From: Cylindrotheca closterium
Taxonomy: Eukaryota > Bacillariophyta > Bacillariophyceae > Bacillariales > Bacillariaceae
Direction of reading: 5' to 3'
Length of the DNA stretch: 47,830 nucleotides
NCBI GenBank assembly: GCA_933822405.4
Contig: CAKOGP040000702.1
Location: 1 to 47,830 of the forward strand
The position numbers and the translations under genes were made by a program. A model generated the notes under the pieces. The model had not been told where the DNA came from. It did no database searches and saw only the letters and a program-made list of their open reading frames with translations. Of the stretch, positions 1 through 8,767 are shown one piece after another (position 1 is the first letter of the stretch; every line of letters starts with the position of its first letter).

Positions 1-332
1 GGATGCCTCACACTGGTTCAACAGTACTGGACTCACCTCCGTATGGTAAATGGCCATGACAGCCGTTAACGGCAATCTAGAAACTTGAGATAGTTTTAAT
101 ACGATTAATGCATCAGTTATATATATGGCGTGTCATATTCCTCTCAAGGGCTGCACTGTGAGTTGCAGCTAACTTTAGTACTTCTGGTGGAGGAGTGAAT
201 GCGATTGCATTGTCATTGGAACGACTAGGAGCCCCTCGCTTCTGGGCGCCTCTTTTACCATTCGACTGTTGGTATCAAGGAGGCATTGCTGTGGAGCCAC
301 TTGTTGATTCGCGGAAGAGTTCTTCTGGGATT
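1..332. other. window edge, no gene seen
   Basis: No convincing reading frame on either strand. It lies downstream (3') of the broken minus-strand gene that ends at 333 and may include its 3' UTR or remains of a mobile element cut by the window edge. I saw no terminal inverted repeat. Confidence 0.4.
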
Positions 333-1898
333 TTACCTATATGAGCGGAAATAACAGAAGAAGATGAAGCAGGAGGTGAGATCGATCGCAACTGAAGTGG
401 AAGGACCTCTAAAAAATTGTAACTTACTGCAGAGTTTCCCTAAGAGGTCCGAGCCATAGGTCTCTAACTTTCGATGAAGATACATGAGCCACTTGGAGTT
501 TTTGGCAAAGTTATCATATTCTTTGAACTGAGTTGCCAATTTGGCTGCCTGAACGGACAACCCTTCCGCAAGCTTTTCTGCGTATTCTTTGTGATTGCCA
601 CTTCTTTTCCAAGAAGCAAAATTATTCTCGTAGGCTTTGATCATTTGTTTGACCTTTATCTTTGTGTCCTCTCACTGGTACGTGCCACAAATAGTATCCA
701 GGGGGTCATTGTAGATGTCTGGATAAGCGGATTTTTTGAATTGGGAAAGATCGTGGTACAGTACCATGAGCCATTCATGGAAGGTTTGCCCAGTTCTCTT
801 CTGATCATTCAGCTCTTCTCTGGTAAGACTACCATTTCGCTTGTCTAGAATTGAGTGCATTGCTTCACAGAGTAGGCACTTGATCAATCTAATAATGTTC
901 CACTTTCTCACAGTCACAATCGTTGGTGCAGGGTTGTACTGTGCATGACAAAGTAGGATGCAGAATGATGTTAGATTCGATTGGCTTTCCAGTCCAATTG
1001 CAATAAGATTCCAACTTACCATTGTTGCTAGCGTTCCGTTTGCTTTTGCGATTTGATATTCTTGTACTTTGGTACCAATAAATTCACAATAATCTCCTTT
1101 CTTCATGTCTGCTTTCTTCATTTCTGTAGGCGATCCGAGATTCAGTCTTGATACCCCCACCAATATCCGCAAGAGGTCAACAGGAATGTCTTTGATCACA
1201 ACACCAGCAACGGACCGAAGTCTGGTCAGCCTGTCCCGTGCATTGGTGAACCGGTTTATCGCAACCTGATCGGTGACAATGTCGTCAAAAGTAGCCGCTT
1301 TGAGTTTTGCTTGCAAAGACATTGTTGCTGTCGTTGCCTCAATTCCTGTAGTAGCTGTAGCTGCTATTGTAGTTGTAGTTGTAGTTGTAGTTGTAGTTGT
1401 AGTTGTAGTTGTAGTTGTAGTTGTAGTTGTAGTTGTAGTTGGTGTTGGTGTTGGTGTTGGTGTTGGTGTTGGTGTTGGTGTTGGTGTTGGTGTTGGTGTT
1501 GGTGTTACTACTTGTCAAACTCCCACATCGTGTGTTGCCAGAACGTCGCTTCCGCCGCATTCCTTGGAACAGTACCAGCGACCGTCTTCCTTGCTAATTG
1601 TCATCAACATATTTTCCTGTACACACAAGTTGTGGACTCCGCATTTACATTGAATGCAAGCATGATTCGGATGGAGAGAATCATATTTGCAGTTTCGGAT
1701 GCTGCAAAAGCCATTTGAATGTGATACTGCAACTTTGGCCCAAACTCTTCTACCGACTAATTTGGCAGCAGTATTTTGGTCACCGGGTGGTAATGTTTTT
1801 GCGCTGTAATTCTGTTTGTTCAAACCAATGTTGTAATGAAGGTTATCATCGTCCTCGCTATCAGAGTCTAATGGAAGAATTGACACGGCATTCGTCAT
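333..1898 (-). pseudogene. broken gene: Cys/His-rich N-terminus, Thr/Pro repeat linker, unknown C-terminal region
   Basis: Three open segments (1898-1515, then through the microsatellite to 672, then 671-333) lie in the same minus-strand frame and are separated only by two TGA codons, at 1517-1515 and 674-672. Read through, they give about 520 residues. The first segment has a Cys/His cluster (CSIRNC, HPNHACIQC, CGVHNLC, then WYCSKEC), like a PHD or transposase-associated zinc finger. A linker follows of about 11 Thr-Pro pairs and 24 Thr, coded by the hexanucleotide repeats. The last 300 residues are helical and unrecognised. The extreme 5' codon is TTG, so the true start is unknown. Alternative: an intron (donor near 1520, acceptor near 1350) could remove the first TGA and the repeat, but the second TGA has no obvious intron. 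The family is not recognised; an element-derived or lineage-specific gene is possible. Confidence 0.55.
1369..1506. repeat. compound hexanucleotide microsatellite, (GTAGTT)12 then (GGTGTT)11
   Basis: Positions 1369-1440 are twelve uninterrupted GTAGTT units and 1441-1506 are eleven GGTGTT units. The unit length is a multiple of three, so any frame through it stays open; this creates false poly-Val, poly-Cys and Asn-Tyr frames. In the frame of the surrounding broken gene (minus strand) it codes Thr-Pro pairs followed by poly-Thr. Confidence 0.97.
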
Positions 1899-2293
1899 GA
1901 TACACTAGTGAAAAGAGCCGAAGATTAAGTGCAATGGAGTCTTTTTTATGTGAATTGTGAGTGGTCGTCGAAACGCTATTGAGAATTGGCCAATCAAATC
2001 ATTCAATTTCAAAATGCAGGATGGATGCAGATTGATTCCTGCAGCTCGCGGCAAAATAGTACCCGGAAGTGGATTCTGCATTGCAAATCCGCGTGGCTGC
2101 ACGTTTTATGCGGGTCAGTCAGAGCAATCGAACGAATCGATCAATCAAACAATCCTTCAGGCAGGCTACTGTACCGGTACATTATACCACGGTGCTGTAC
2201 CGTTAGGTCAACAGCCCAGCCTGCTTTCGTTTCACGGCTATACATGCTGTCAAACCTAGGGTGCCCAAAGTAGTCTGACAAGGGGTGAAGAAT
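1899..2293. promoter_or_regulatory. divergent spacer between the broken minus gene and the plus-strand membrane-protein gene
   Basis: No supported gene; the short open frames here start at TTG or GTG. It contains the octamer palindrome TACCGGTA at 2172-2179, which recurs in other spacers of the window, followed by a related GCTGTACCGTT stretch. It probably carries promoter sequence for the gene starting at 2294. Confidence 0.35.
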
Positions 2294-3307
2294 ATGCAAT
2301 TCCGCGTCGTAATCCCAGAAGGGACCAGGCAGAACTCTACAATTCGAATTCGATGCCCAGATGGCACAGAGGCAGACGTGAAGATTCCAGGGGGACTAAA
2401 GCCTGGCGATCCCTTCCTTTTTGACATCTCTGTCGATCAACTAACGAATCCCCAAGCACTTCTGGATACACTAAAGGAAAATTCAATCGCATCTGATAGT
2501 CTATCGATGAAAAAAGGATTCTTGGAACGAGATATTGTTAGTATGAATGATCTGCTACTAGCACTATCGGTCGGATTGATCATTGGCCTTGGTATCATTG
2601 TTGGTTTCATAGTTGGTATCCTCTATGCGACGAGAAATTCTCAAGCAGATAGTGCACCCATGCATTCGATTAAATGAATCGGCGGCAGCGATACAGTATA
2701 CAAACCAAGAAGTAACAGGGTACTATGCACCAGATGGATTACGTGCCGAATTACACCCAACCAGACGTTTGACCTCTGATGAACGCAAAACAATATTTCA
2801 TAACGCGCCAAACAAACAATGCGGAGCTCAATCCTTAAAACAAAAGAAGAAATTGGATGAACTTGACGTTCTACAGTTTCTTAGGGGTCAGAGCTTTGAG
2901 GAAGCGCTTCCAGCAGAACTAGACAAACTCAGCCCCGCGGAAATCAAATCCGTGTTTGTAGTCAGAGATTCAATTGTCTTCATGCATGACCCTCCTGCTT
3001 CCTATCATCCAAAGGTGGTGGGTATCAAGATGCCTGTGGATGGAAATGGTAAAGAGACAGTTTTTCTATTGAACAACCCCAGAATCGATGCCCTTTGACC
3101 GGTTGTAAACAAGATAGATTCTTGACGCTTCAAGGTGGTGGCAACAAAAGAGATATCAAGTTTATGTTGGCTTACAAAAAGGACGAGCACTGCTTTGAAG
3201 AGTTCACAAAGCCGTATATTCTCTTGGAGAAGAGAAATGGAAGCAGACACGTTCGCACACGCGTTCCTGTCGAGGCTCTAAAGAGTGCCCATCCCGGAAA
3301 CAATTGA
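2294..3307 (+). CDS. single-pass membrane protein with an N-terminal beta-rich domain, three-exon model
   Basis: Exon 1 (2294-2615) codes a beta-rich repeat with alternating Pro-Gly turns (VVIPEGT, then IPGGLKPGDPF); similar repeats occur in many stramenopile proteins. Next come a short linker and a strongly hydrophobic helix (LLLALSVGLIIGLGIIVGF) at about residues 84-107. The frame then ends at 2677 unless spliced. I prefer joining 2615 to 2719 (intron 2616-2718) and 3048 to 3135 (intron 3049-3134), because the plus frame from about 2720 to 3307 is clearly coding-like, lacks its own start and fits both phases, giving 274 aa. The downstream part is charged (LTSDERK, KQKKKLDELDVLQFL) with no family I recognise. 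Alternative: an unspliced 127-aa tail-anchored protein ending at 2677, with the rest a remnant. Function unknown. Confidence 0.5.
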
Positions 3308-3657
3308 TATAACAATCTTCTTTTGGAAGCAGCAGAGTGTAGCAAAGCGGGCCATGCTGAACAGAAGGAAATCATAACTAGAACTGCCACTAAACACTAT
3401 AAGAACGGAGGACGCATGTCGTCCAAGAACCCGAAACACAACAGTACTCGTTTCTACTCGACAGATTCAAGTAAGGTTCATGGACAAACTAAAAAAAGAT
3501 TGGAGTCTAAGAACCAAGAAAAACTCGGAAGACGCTAAAAAGGCTGGATTCTTTGAGCCGAGAATCTTCGATTTTGGAAATTTCAATCAGGCTTTTTGGA
3601 TTTCAGTTGTCCTAGCCAATCCACCATTGAGCATTATAATTGTGATCATTGTAATTT

Positions 3658-4689
3658 TTATTTGGCGACTGAGCCACTCTTAAAGGCCCGCACATCAACA
3701 GAAGAGAAACCTAGTTCCCGAAAGAAAGAGTTCCATAATTTCAGAGAGTCTTTGGCGTCAATTAAGGCCTTGTCTTCGACTTCCACCATTGCCTTCCCCT
3801 TGGCAAGAAGTCTCACTCGCAGATTGTTGGTAGGATCTAGACTCAAAGATTGGCGAACGTGCCGTTCGGCCTGTTCTATTCGCTCCAAATGTTGCGGAAT
3901 GGCTTCCACTCCCAGAGCCAAACGGCTCCTAAGACAAGGCGAGGCGGCGTAATTCCAGTTTGGCAGTCCAAGCAACTTTGCAGCAAGTCGGACGTTTTCT
4001 TTGGTGGTGAGTCTAAGCGGAGATTGCACACTGAAACTATCAGCGGCAATCAAACCCAGCCGAGTTGGATCATTTAAATCATCGCTATTTGTTCCATTGT
4101 ACAACTTTCTATCGCCTGCTTCTGCTCCAGTGTGCTCAAAAACAGAATCTAGGCAAGAGTAAAGATGAGTTTTGCAAGCCAAACAGGCTTGTCCGCTATT
4201 TTCGATGTACATTTCATCAGATGATTCCGTTGTATGAATCTTCTCCAGTGCAATGCCAATAAAGCCAGCCACTTCTTCTGCTAGTGTAACTTGCTCGACA
4301 GGAACTGCCCGTGACAACCCCAAAACGGCCCTGACTCTCTCGTTGTCTTGTGCCGATTCCTTAACAAGAGCCGCCACCAACGAAGAATCTATTCCACCAG
4401 AATATGCAATGATGTGATGATGAGATCCATCCATCAGCGATCTTGTATAACGTAGCAACTCGTCCACTAAATTAGTAGCGTCAACCCTATCTTGCGAATA
4501 CGCAGGAGGATTAGAGGAGTGGGAGACGACAACTCTAGGAGGAACATTCTGATCCACTACTGAGGCGGAGAAAAGTCGCCTCTTCGAAGTACCTTTGCTG
4601 TAAAGCTTGGCAATTGCCTTTCTCATATCGCTCCTTGATTGTTGCCTCAGCAATGTGTAATAGTTGGAACAAAATGATATGCGTTCCAT
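3658..4689 (-). CDS. larE: LarE-like ATP-dependent sacrificial sulfur transferase (PP-loop)
   Basis: 343 aa, single exon. In bacteria, LarE adenylates the pyridinium dicarboxylate precursor and donates sulfur to it to make the nickel-pincer nucleotide cofactor of LarA-type lactate racemase. Visible motifs: the PP-loop SGGIDSS at about 97-103, the family segment NGTNSDDLNDPTRLGL with following SPLRL at about 196-225, and three cysteines: two in GQACLACKTH (near 166-169) and one in ASPCLRSR (near 246). That pattern matches the [4Fe-4S]-type LarE rather than the single-sacrificial-cysteine type. The first 45 residues are Arg/Ser-rich with no acids near the start and RRLFSASVV, which suggests a mitochondrial presequence (inference). 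No LarA, LarB or LarC partner is in the window, so the sulfur acceptor here is unknown. Confidence 0.85.
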   Translation of the reverse strand: MERISFCSNYYTLLRQQSRSDMRKAIAKLYSKGTSKRRLFSASVVDQNVPPRVVVSHSSNPPAYSQDRVDATNLVDELLRYTRSLMDGSHHHIIAYSGGIDSSLVAALVKESAQDNERVRAVLGLSRAVPVEQVTLAEEVAGFIGIALEKIHTTESSDEMYIENSGQACLACKTHLYSCLDSVFEHTGAEAGDRKLYNGTNSDDLNDPTRLGLIAADSFSVQSPLRLTTKENVRLAAKLLGLPNWNYAASPCLRSRLALGVEAIPQHLERIEQAERHVRQSLSLDPTNNLRVRLLAKGKAMVEVEDKALIDAKDSLKLWNSFFRELGFSSVDVRAFKSGSVAK

Positions 4690-5420
4690 TGGTGGAAAAC
4701 TTGATGCAAAAGTGACGTGGCTGGGTCGTCTTGGTCAATAAAAGTAGCCCGGAAAACGAGAGGGGAGGAAAGAGCTAACGTATCCTATGCGGGGCATAAT
4801 GTTGGAGAGAAGCCAAAACCCTTGACACATAGGTAGGTAAGCGAAACATATCAGTAGTATTTCGCCTGCACGTGCCAATCTAGATACTACTGTACTATAC
4901 TGCTATTCTTGCCAGAAGTCGATAAAAAATTATCTCCACAAGCAGGTACAAAATCTCTCTTCCGGAAGCCATCTGCGCCAGCTCTTACCAGCTGTCACGG
5001 CGTATAAAGCACATACGCACATGTTCCCTCATGATACAGTCACAGATTCAGATGTACAGTACAAGTACCTTCAAGGCATCTCTTTGTCTATTTCAGTACG
5101 TACTCGAACCGTACTCCTGTCCGTGTTCGATTCCACGAATGTCCGACGTTTTTGTCCGACATATTCGACTGTTCTTTATCATCCCATTTCACCAAAATTC
5201 TGAACTATTTCGAAGTCTTCGACTTCAGAATTTTCAGATTCGTCACTCTGTTGAGCAGGTCGCTTTCCAACTGGAGTGACTGGAGTGTTAGTAGGACTCA
5301 TCTATGAGCTTAGACGTTGATATGAGCAAGGACGTGTCAATCGTCAGGAACATAAGAGTGGTTACTTTAGGTGACTGACTCACTGGTCTGTGTTACGTAT
5401 GACGGACACACGACTCTATC
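4690..5420. promoter_or_regulatory. spacer: LarE promoter side and glutaredoxin 3' side
   Basis: No gene supported; the small frames here have no family features. The part next to 4690 should hold the LarE promoter, while the part next to 5420 is 3' of the glutaredoxin gene, since both genes are on the minus strand. It contains the decanucleotide TGTCCGACRT twice, 16 bp apart (about 5139 and 5155), and an 11-bp perfect inverted repeat listed separately. Confidence 0.4.
5194..5234. repeat. inverted repeat, 11-bp arms with 19-nt loop
   Basis: AAAATTCTGAA at 5194-5204 is the exact reverse complement of TTCAGAATTTT at 5224-5234. The loop contains a smaller palindrome (GAAGTC TTC GACTTC) that competes with part of the outer stem. 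It lies about 190 nt past the stop of the minus-strand glutaredoxin gene, so a 3'-UTR or 3'-end structure is possible but not shown. Confidence 0.6.
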
Positions 5421-6720
5421 CTACTGTTTCAATGTATCTACTAAATCACCATCCTCTGCCAATTCCTTGCAGATATCCAATCCGCCAACTAGTTCTCCTT
5501 TGACATAAAGTTGAGGATATGTTGGCCAATTCGAGAACTCCTTGAGGCCTTGTCTAACTTCACTGTCTTCGAGAATATTGAAAGCGTCGTATGCAACTCC
5601 GGATTCGTCCAGTAGTCCGATCATTTGTCTCGAGAATCCACATTTCGGTGCAGATGGCAGACCCTTCATAAATATCTAACACGCATGATAAAACGAGAGC
5701 AATCAGAACAAAGAAGGGGATTAGTAATCAAACTAATGGTGAGAAATGCACAGAGAACAACAAACTGAAAGGAGAGCATATTCATTGCTATGCATCGGTT
5801 GGAATAGAGTATCAATCAATAAGATGAGCATCGTCATGGAGAAATCTCTCGGACTGGTGCCAGCATCTAAGTTTCGTCACACGCATGCCAAATGTTGCCC
5901 TCTTTCCCGTAAAACTTCTGTCACGTACCATAACATCAGATCGTTTAACCAAACTTGCAAGCCGGTCTTGAAGAGGAGTGATTACGGTAGCTGGACCAGT
6001 TACTCCCCATTGTTCTTTCAATGATCCCTCTTCTGCAGTCTCCTTCAAGACGTCCAACCCACCTACCAAATTTCCGTTCACGTATATTTGTGGGTACGTT
6101 GGCCAGTTGGAGTGTTTCTTGAGTCCTTGACGGACAGAATCATCTGACAGGATGTCAAAGCTCCCGAAAGGGACCTCGTGCTTTTGCAGCAGCTCCACAG
6201 CTTCGCGAGAAAAGCCACACTTTGGAGCAGATGGATCTCCTTTCATAAATAACATAACTGAATCTCGCTTGATCAGTGTATCCAACCGAGCAGCCAATTC
6301 TTTTTCTGGATCTTCGGGGAGAGGTCGAACAGCTGGTCCACTGCTGCTATCTTCAGCAGAGCCCAGTCCTTCGTTCGCAGAGAGCAAGCGCTGAACACCA
6401 ATGGTAACATGGGAAGGATCGAATCCTCCTTCCATTCGTACAATGATATGGTCGGTAGTAGGACCACCATTCAATAGAATGATGGTAGGGACCATGGTGA
6501 CTTGAAACTGTTCAGATAAATCCGAGTTTTCTTCTGCATCGATCTTTGCAAAGAAAACATCGGGTGCGGTTCCAGCCAAAGCAGAAAGGAGTGCTTCCAG
6601 CTGCGGGCACGCTTCGTGCCAGGAAGCACCAAAGAGCAAGACAGCTTTGGACTTGGTTCCTATATTCAGCGGAGAAGAAGAGACCTCCACAAGTGATGAT
6701 GCTGATGAAGACTTACTCAT
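5421..6720 (-). CDS. GRX3: multidomain monothiol glutaredoxin (Trx-Grx-Grx, GLRX3/PICOT type)
   Basis: 348 aa from two exons, 6720-5929 and 5675-5421 (intron 5676-5928, starting GTACGT and ending TTAG; both exons are whole codons). The cytosolic/nuclear GLRX3 family binds [2Fe-2S] clusters with glutathione, often with BolA partners, in iron signalling and Fe-S delivery. Order: thioredoxin-like domain at about 20-118 whose active site reads SWHEAC rather than WCGPC, so it is not a dithiol reductase; a first Grx at about 150-235 with KCGFS; a second Grx at about 255-348, also with KCGFS. The two Grx domains are near-identical in layout ([13 protein letters not shown] against [24 protein letters not shown] against [11 protein letters not shown]), consistent with internal duplication. 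The splice is well supported because it restores the second domain's IFMKG strand. Confidence 0.92.
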
Positions 6721-6965
6721 AATGCATGTACCTATCTGATGCGGTAGGATGACTCATTCATATCGCAATACCTACAGGATGTGCTTCCTACACGAATATG
6801 AAACATAAAAACAAAGGAGTGGCTTCCCATTGAGTTGAGACTGCTGACCGACGGACACGGTTTTTAAAACTGACTCATTGGAATGAAAGCATAGTGACTA
6901 GTGACGCAACCCTTCTTAAACCTCTACCATAATTGCATGATACAAAGGAGAATATAAGAAGAACC
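6721..6965. promoter_or_regulatory. bidirectional promoter between glutaredoxin (-) and UNC93-like gene (+)
   Basis: A 245-bp divergent spacer must hold both start regions. The UNC93 start is taken at 6966 (AACC ATG A), because the open frame upstream begins only with TTG at 6933. I see no clear TATA box. Confidence 0.4.
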
Positions 6966-8618
6966 ATGACAGCTACAAGCGATACTACAGACTCTACAGA
7001 AACTGAGAACCATTCAGCTTACCAACAGCTGCCAATAGCGGATCTAGAGCAATCTGACGACGAAGATGATTCCATCGTACGAGCTCCCGATCACTTTTCA
7101 GCGCGGCGAACGACGCTTAACTTTGTTTTGATGAGCATCTTATTCAGTGCCAATCACGGTAGCGTCGTATCGTGCTTAGGCGTAGCCTCAAATCGCTTAG
7201 ATCGAACCGGCGCAGCATCGAGCGGGATCTTGTTCCTTTCCTACACTGCATCATCCTTGTTGGGATCTACCTACGTAACAAAGCGAGCAGGTAGCCGCCA
7301 GGCACTCATATACGGGATGGGGCTTTACTGCGTCTACGTAGGTTGCTTTTGGTTGGCAACTCTAGCAACGACAGATGCCACTGTTAAATTATTTTGCTGG
7401 GGAGGCGCCGCTTTGGGAGGTGTGGGCGGGGGCTTACTCTGGAACAGTCAGGGCACTTACTTCGGAAAAGCGGCTGAAGAACATGCACGACAATTGAATC
7501 AGTCCATCGAAGTATCCACAGCATCCCTGGCTGGAATCTTTGCAACTATTTACTTGATTGAAGAGCTTGTTTTGCGGCTATTGTCCACGTTTCTGCTAGA
7601 ATCAGGCGCTGCTTCTTGGGAGGACATTTTTGGTATCTACACCGCCGTGGCCCTACTTTCTGTAATCCCGATGCCCTTTCTTCGGGATTACCGCTCCACC
7701 GACGCGAGTGGCAATGAAAGCTTATCGTTGATTTTTGACAAAGTAACCATTGCAGGGAAACTGCTGGTGAGAGACCCGAAGATGAAATACATGGTGGGCT
7801 TGAATGCAGCCTTTGGTTTTACATCTGCATTTTTGGGATCATATGTAAATGGTGAAGTCTTACCAGTGGCACTCAGCGACGAAAGTGGGAAGATGATAGG
7901 GGTGCTAACAGGTTGGACAGCTTTTACGGCAGCTGGTTTTAGTTTACTTTTTGGAAGGCTCGCTCCCATTTTGGGCAAGGGGCCAATATTGATTGGGGGT
8001 GGAGTCTGCTTCATGATGGTTATACTTCCATTCCTGGTACAACCGGATGCACATAATTACAATTTGGCGTCTCTTTTGTTTGTGTATACGATGCAAGGTG
8101 AGTCCCATTCATTGTCACACAAAAATACATTCGTGACGTAGTGTTCTGATGAACCTCCATTCCATCGTTCAACCTTACCACGATTTTCGTTTCTATAAGG
8201 CATCGGCCGCGCGACATTCGAGGGCACTCTCAAGGCGACGTTTGCAGATTTCTTCGCCTATGAAAAGGAGGGGGCTTTCGGCAACATCATTCTACAGAAT
8301 GGTCTGGCTGGGGCGATTGGTTACTTCTGTAAGAGATTACCGTATTGAAGTTCTTCGAGTTGTGAAGCGACTGACCTCTCACACTGATTCATTCTTCCTC
8401 GCTTTCTTCTATACGATGGGAAAATGGTGACTATAGTGACCTTCAATCTTCTCTGCGACGAACCGAGCAAGTATTGCATCAAGTACCGCGATGGAAGCCT
8501 CCATGATGTTTTGACGTTCGAATTGATCGTTTGCGTTTCGGCGATCGTTGGTATCCTCGGATACATTCGAGCGGCTTCCATCCATCGGTACGAACGAAAT
8601 GCAGAACTTTCAAACTAA
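6966..8618 (+). CDS. UNC93-like MFS membrane protein
   Basis: 480 aa from three exons: 6966-8097, 8200-8328 and 8437-8618 (introns 102 and 108 nt, both phase 1). UNC93 proteins are 12-helix major-facilitator relatives; animal members act in receptor trafficking or potassium-channel regulation, while protist substrates are unknown. The N-terminus is Ser/Thr/Asp/Glu-rich and probably cytosolic. Hydrophobic helices start at about residue 50 (TLNFVLMSILF). The family hallmark is the glycine-rich segment GGAALGGVGGGLLWNSQGTYF at about 146-166. Exon 2 reads GIGRATFEGTLKATFADFF, typical of the last helices' loop, and exon 3 ends with a membrane helix (FELIVCVSAIVGILGYI) and a polar tail. Both splices restore a continuous family-like sequence, so the model is well supported; the transported substrate cannot be inferred. 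Confidence 0.88.
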
Positions 8619-8767
8619 TGGGTGCTTTCAAACTAGTTGGCGGTGGGGGCTGTACAAATAAGTGTAGCATGGTTAGGGCTTACTTCGTTTTATGCATCAT
8701 GCGGTTGTACCATATCTTGAAATCATAGCGTTGACTTCTAAATCTGATTCAGTCATTTGCATGAACC

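Noticed and set aside
1339..1560. Asn-Tyr/Asn-Thr repeat protein on the minus strand
   Set aside because: It is in a different frame from the flanking zinc-finger-like and C-terminal segments and consists almost only of repeat translation.
1273..1718. Plus-strand frames with long poly-Val or Ser-Cys/Trp-Cys runs across the microsatellite
   Set aside because: They are translations of a hexanucleotide repeat whose unit is a multiple of three, so all frames stay open. Nothing protein-like flanks them, and the opposite strand carries the better frame.
3323..3538. Extra basic exon after the membrane-protein gene
   Set aside because: It is in frame with the last exon but only beyond a TGA, and I found no intron that removes that stop cleanly.
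5021..5279. Two overlapping plus-strand frames in the LarE/glutaredoxin spacer
   Set aside because: No conserved features; they overlap an inverted repeat, and their starts have poor context.
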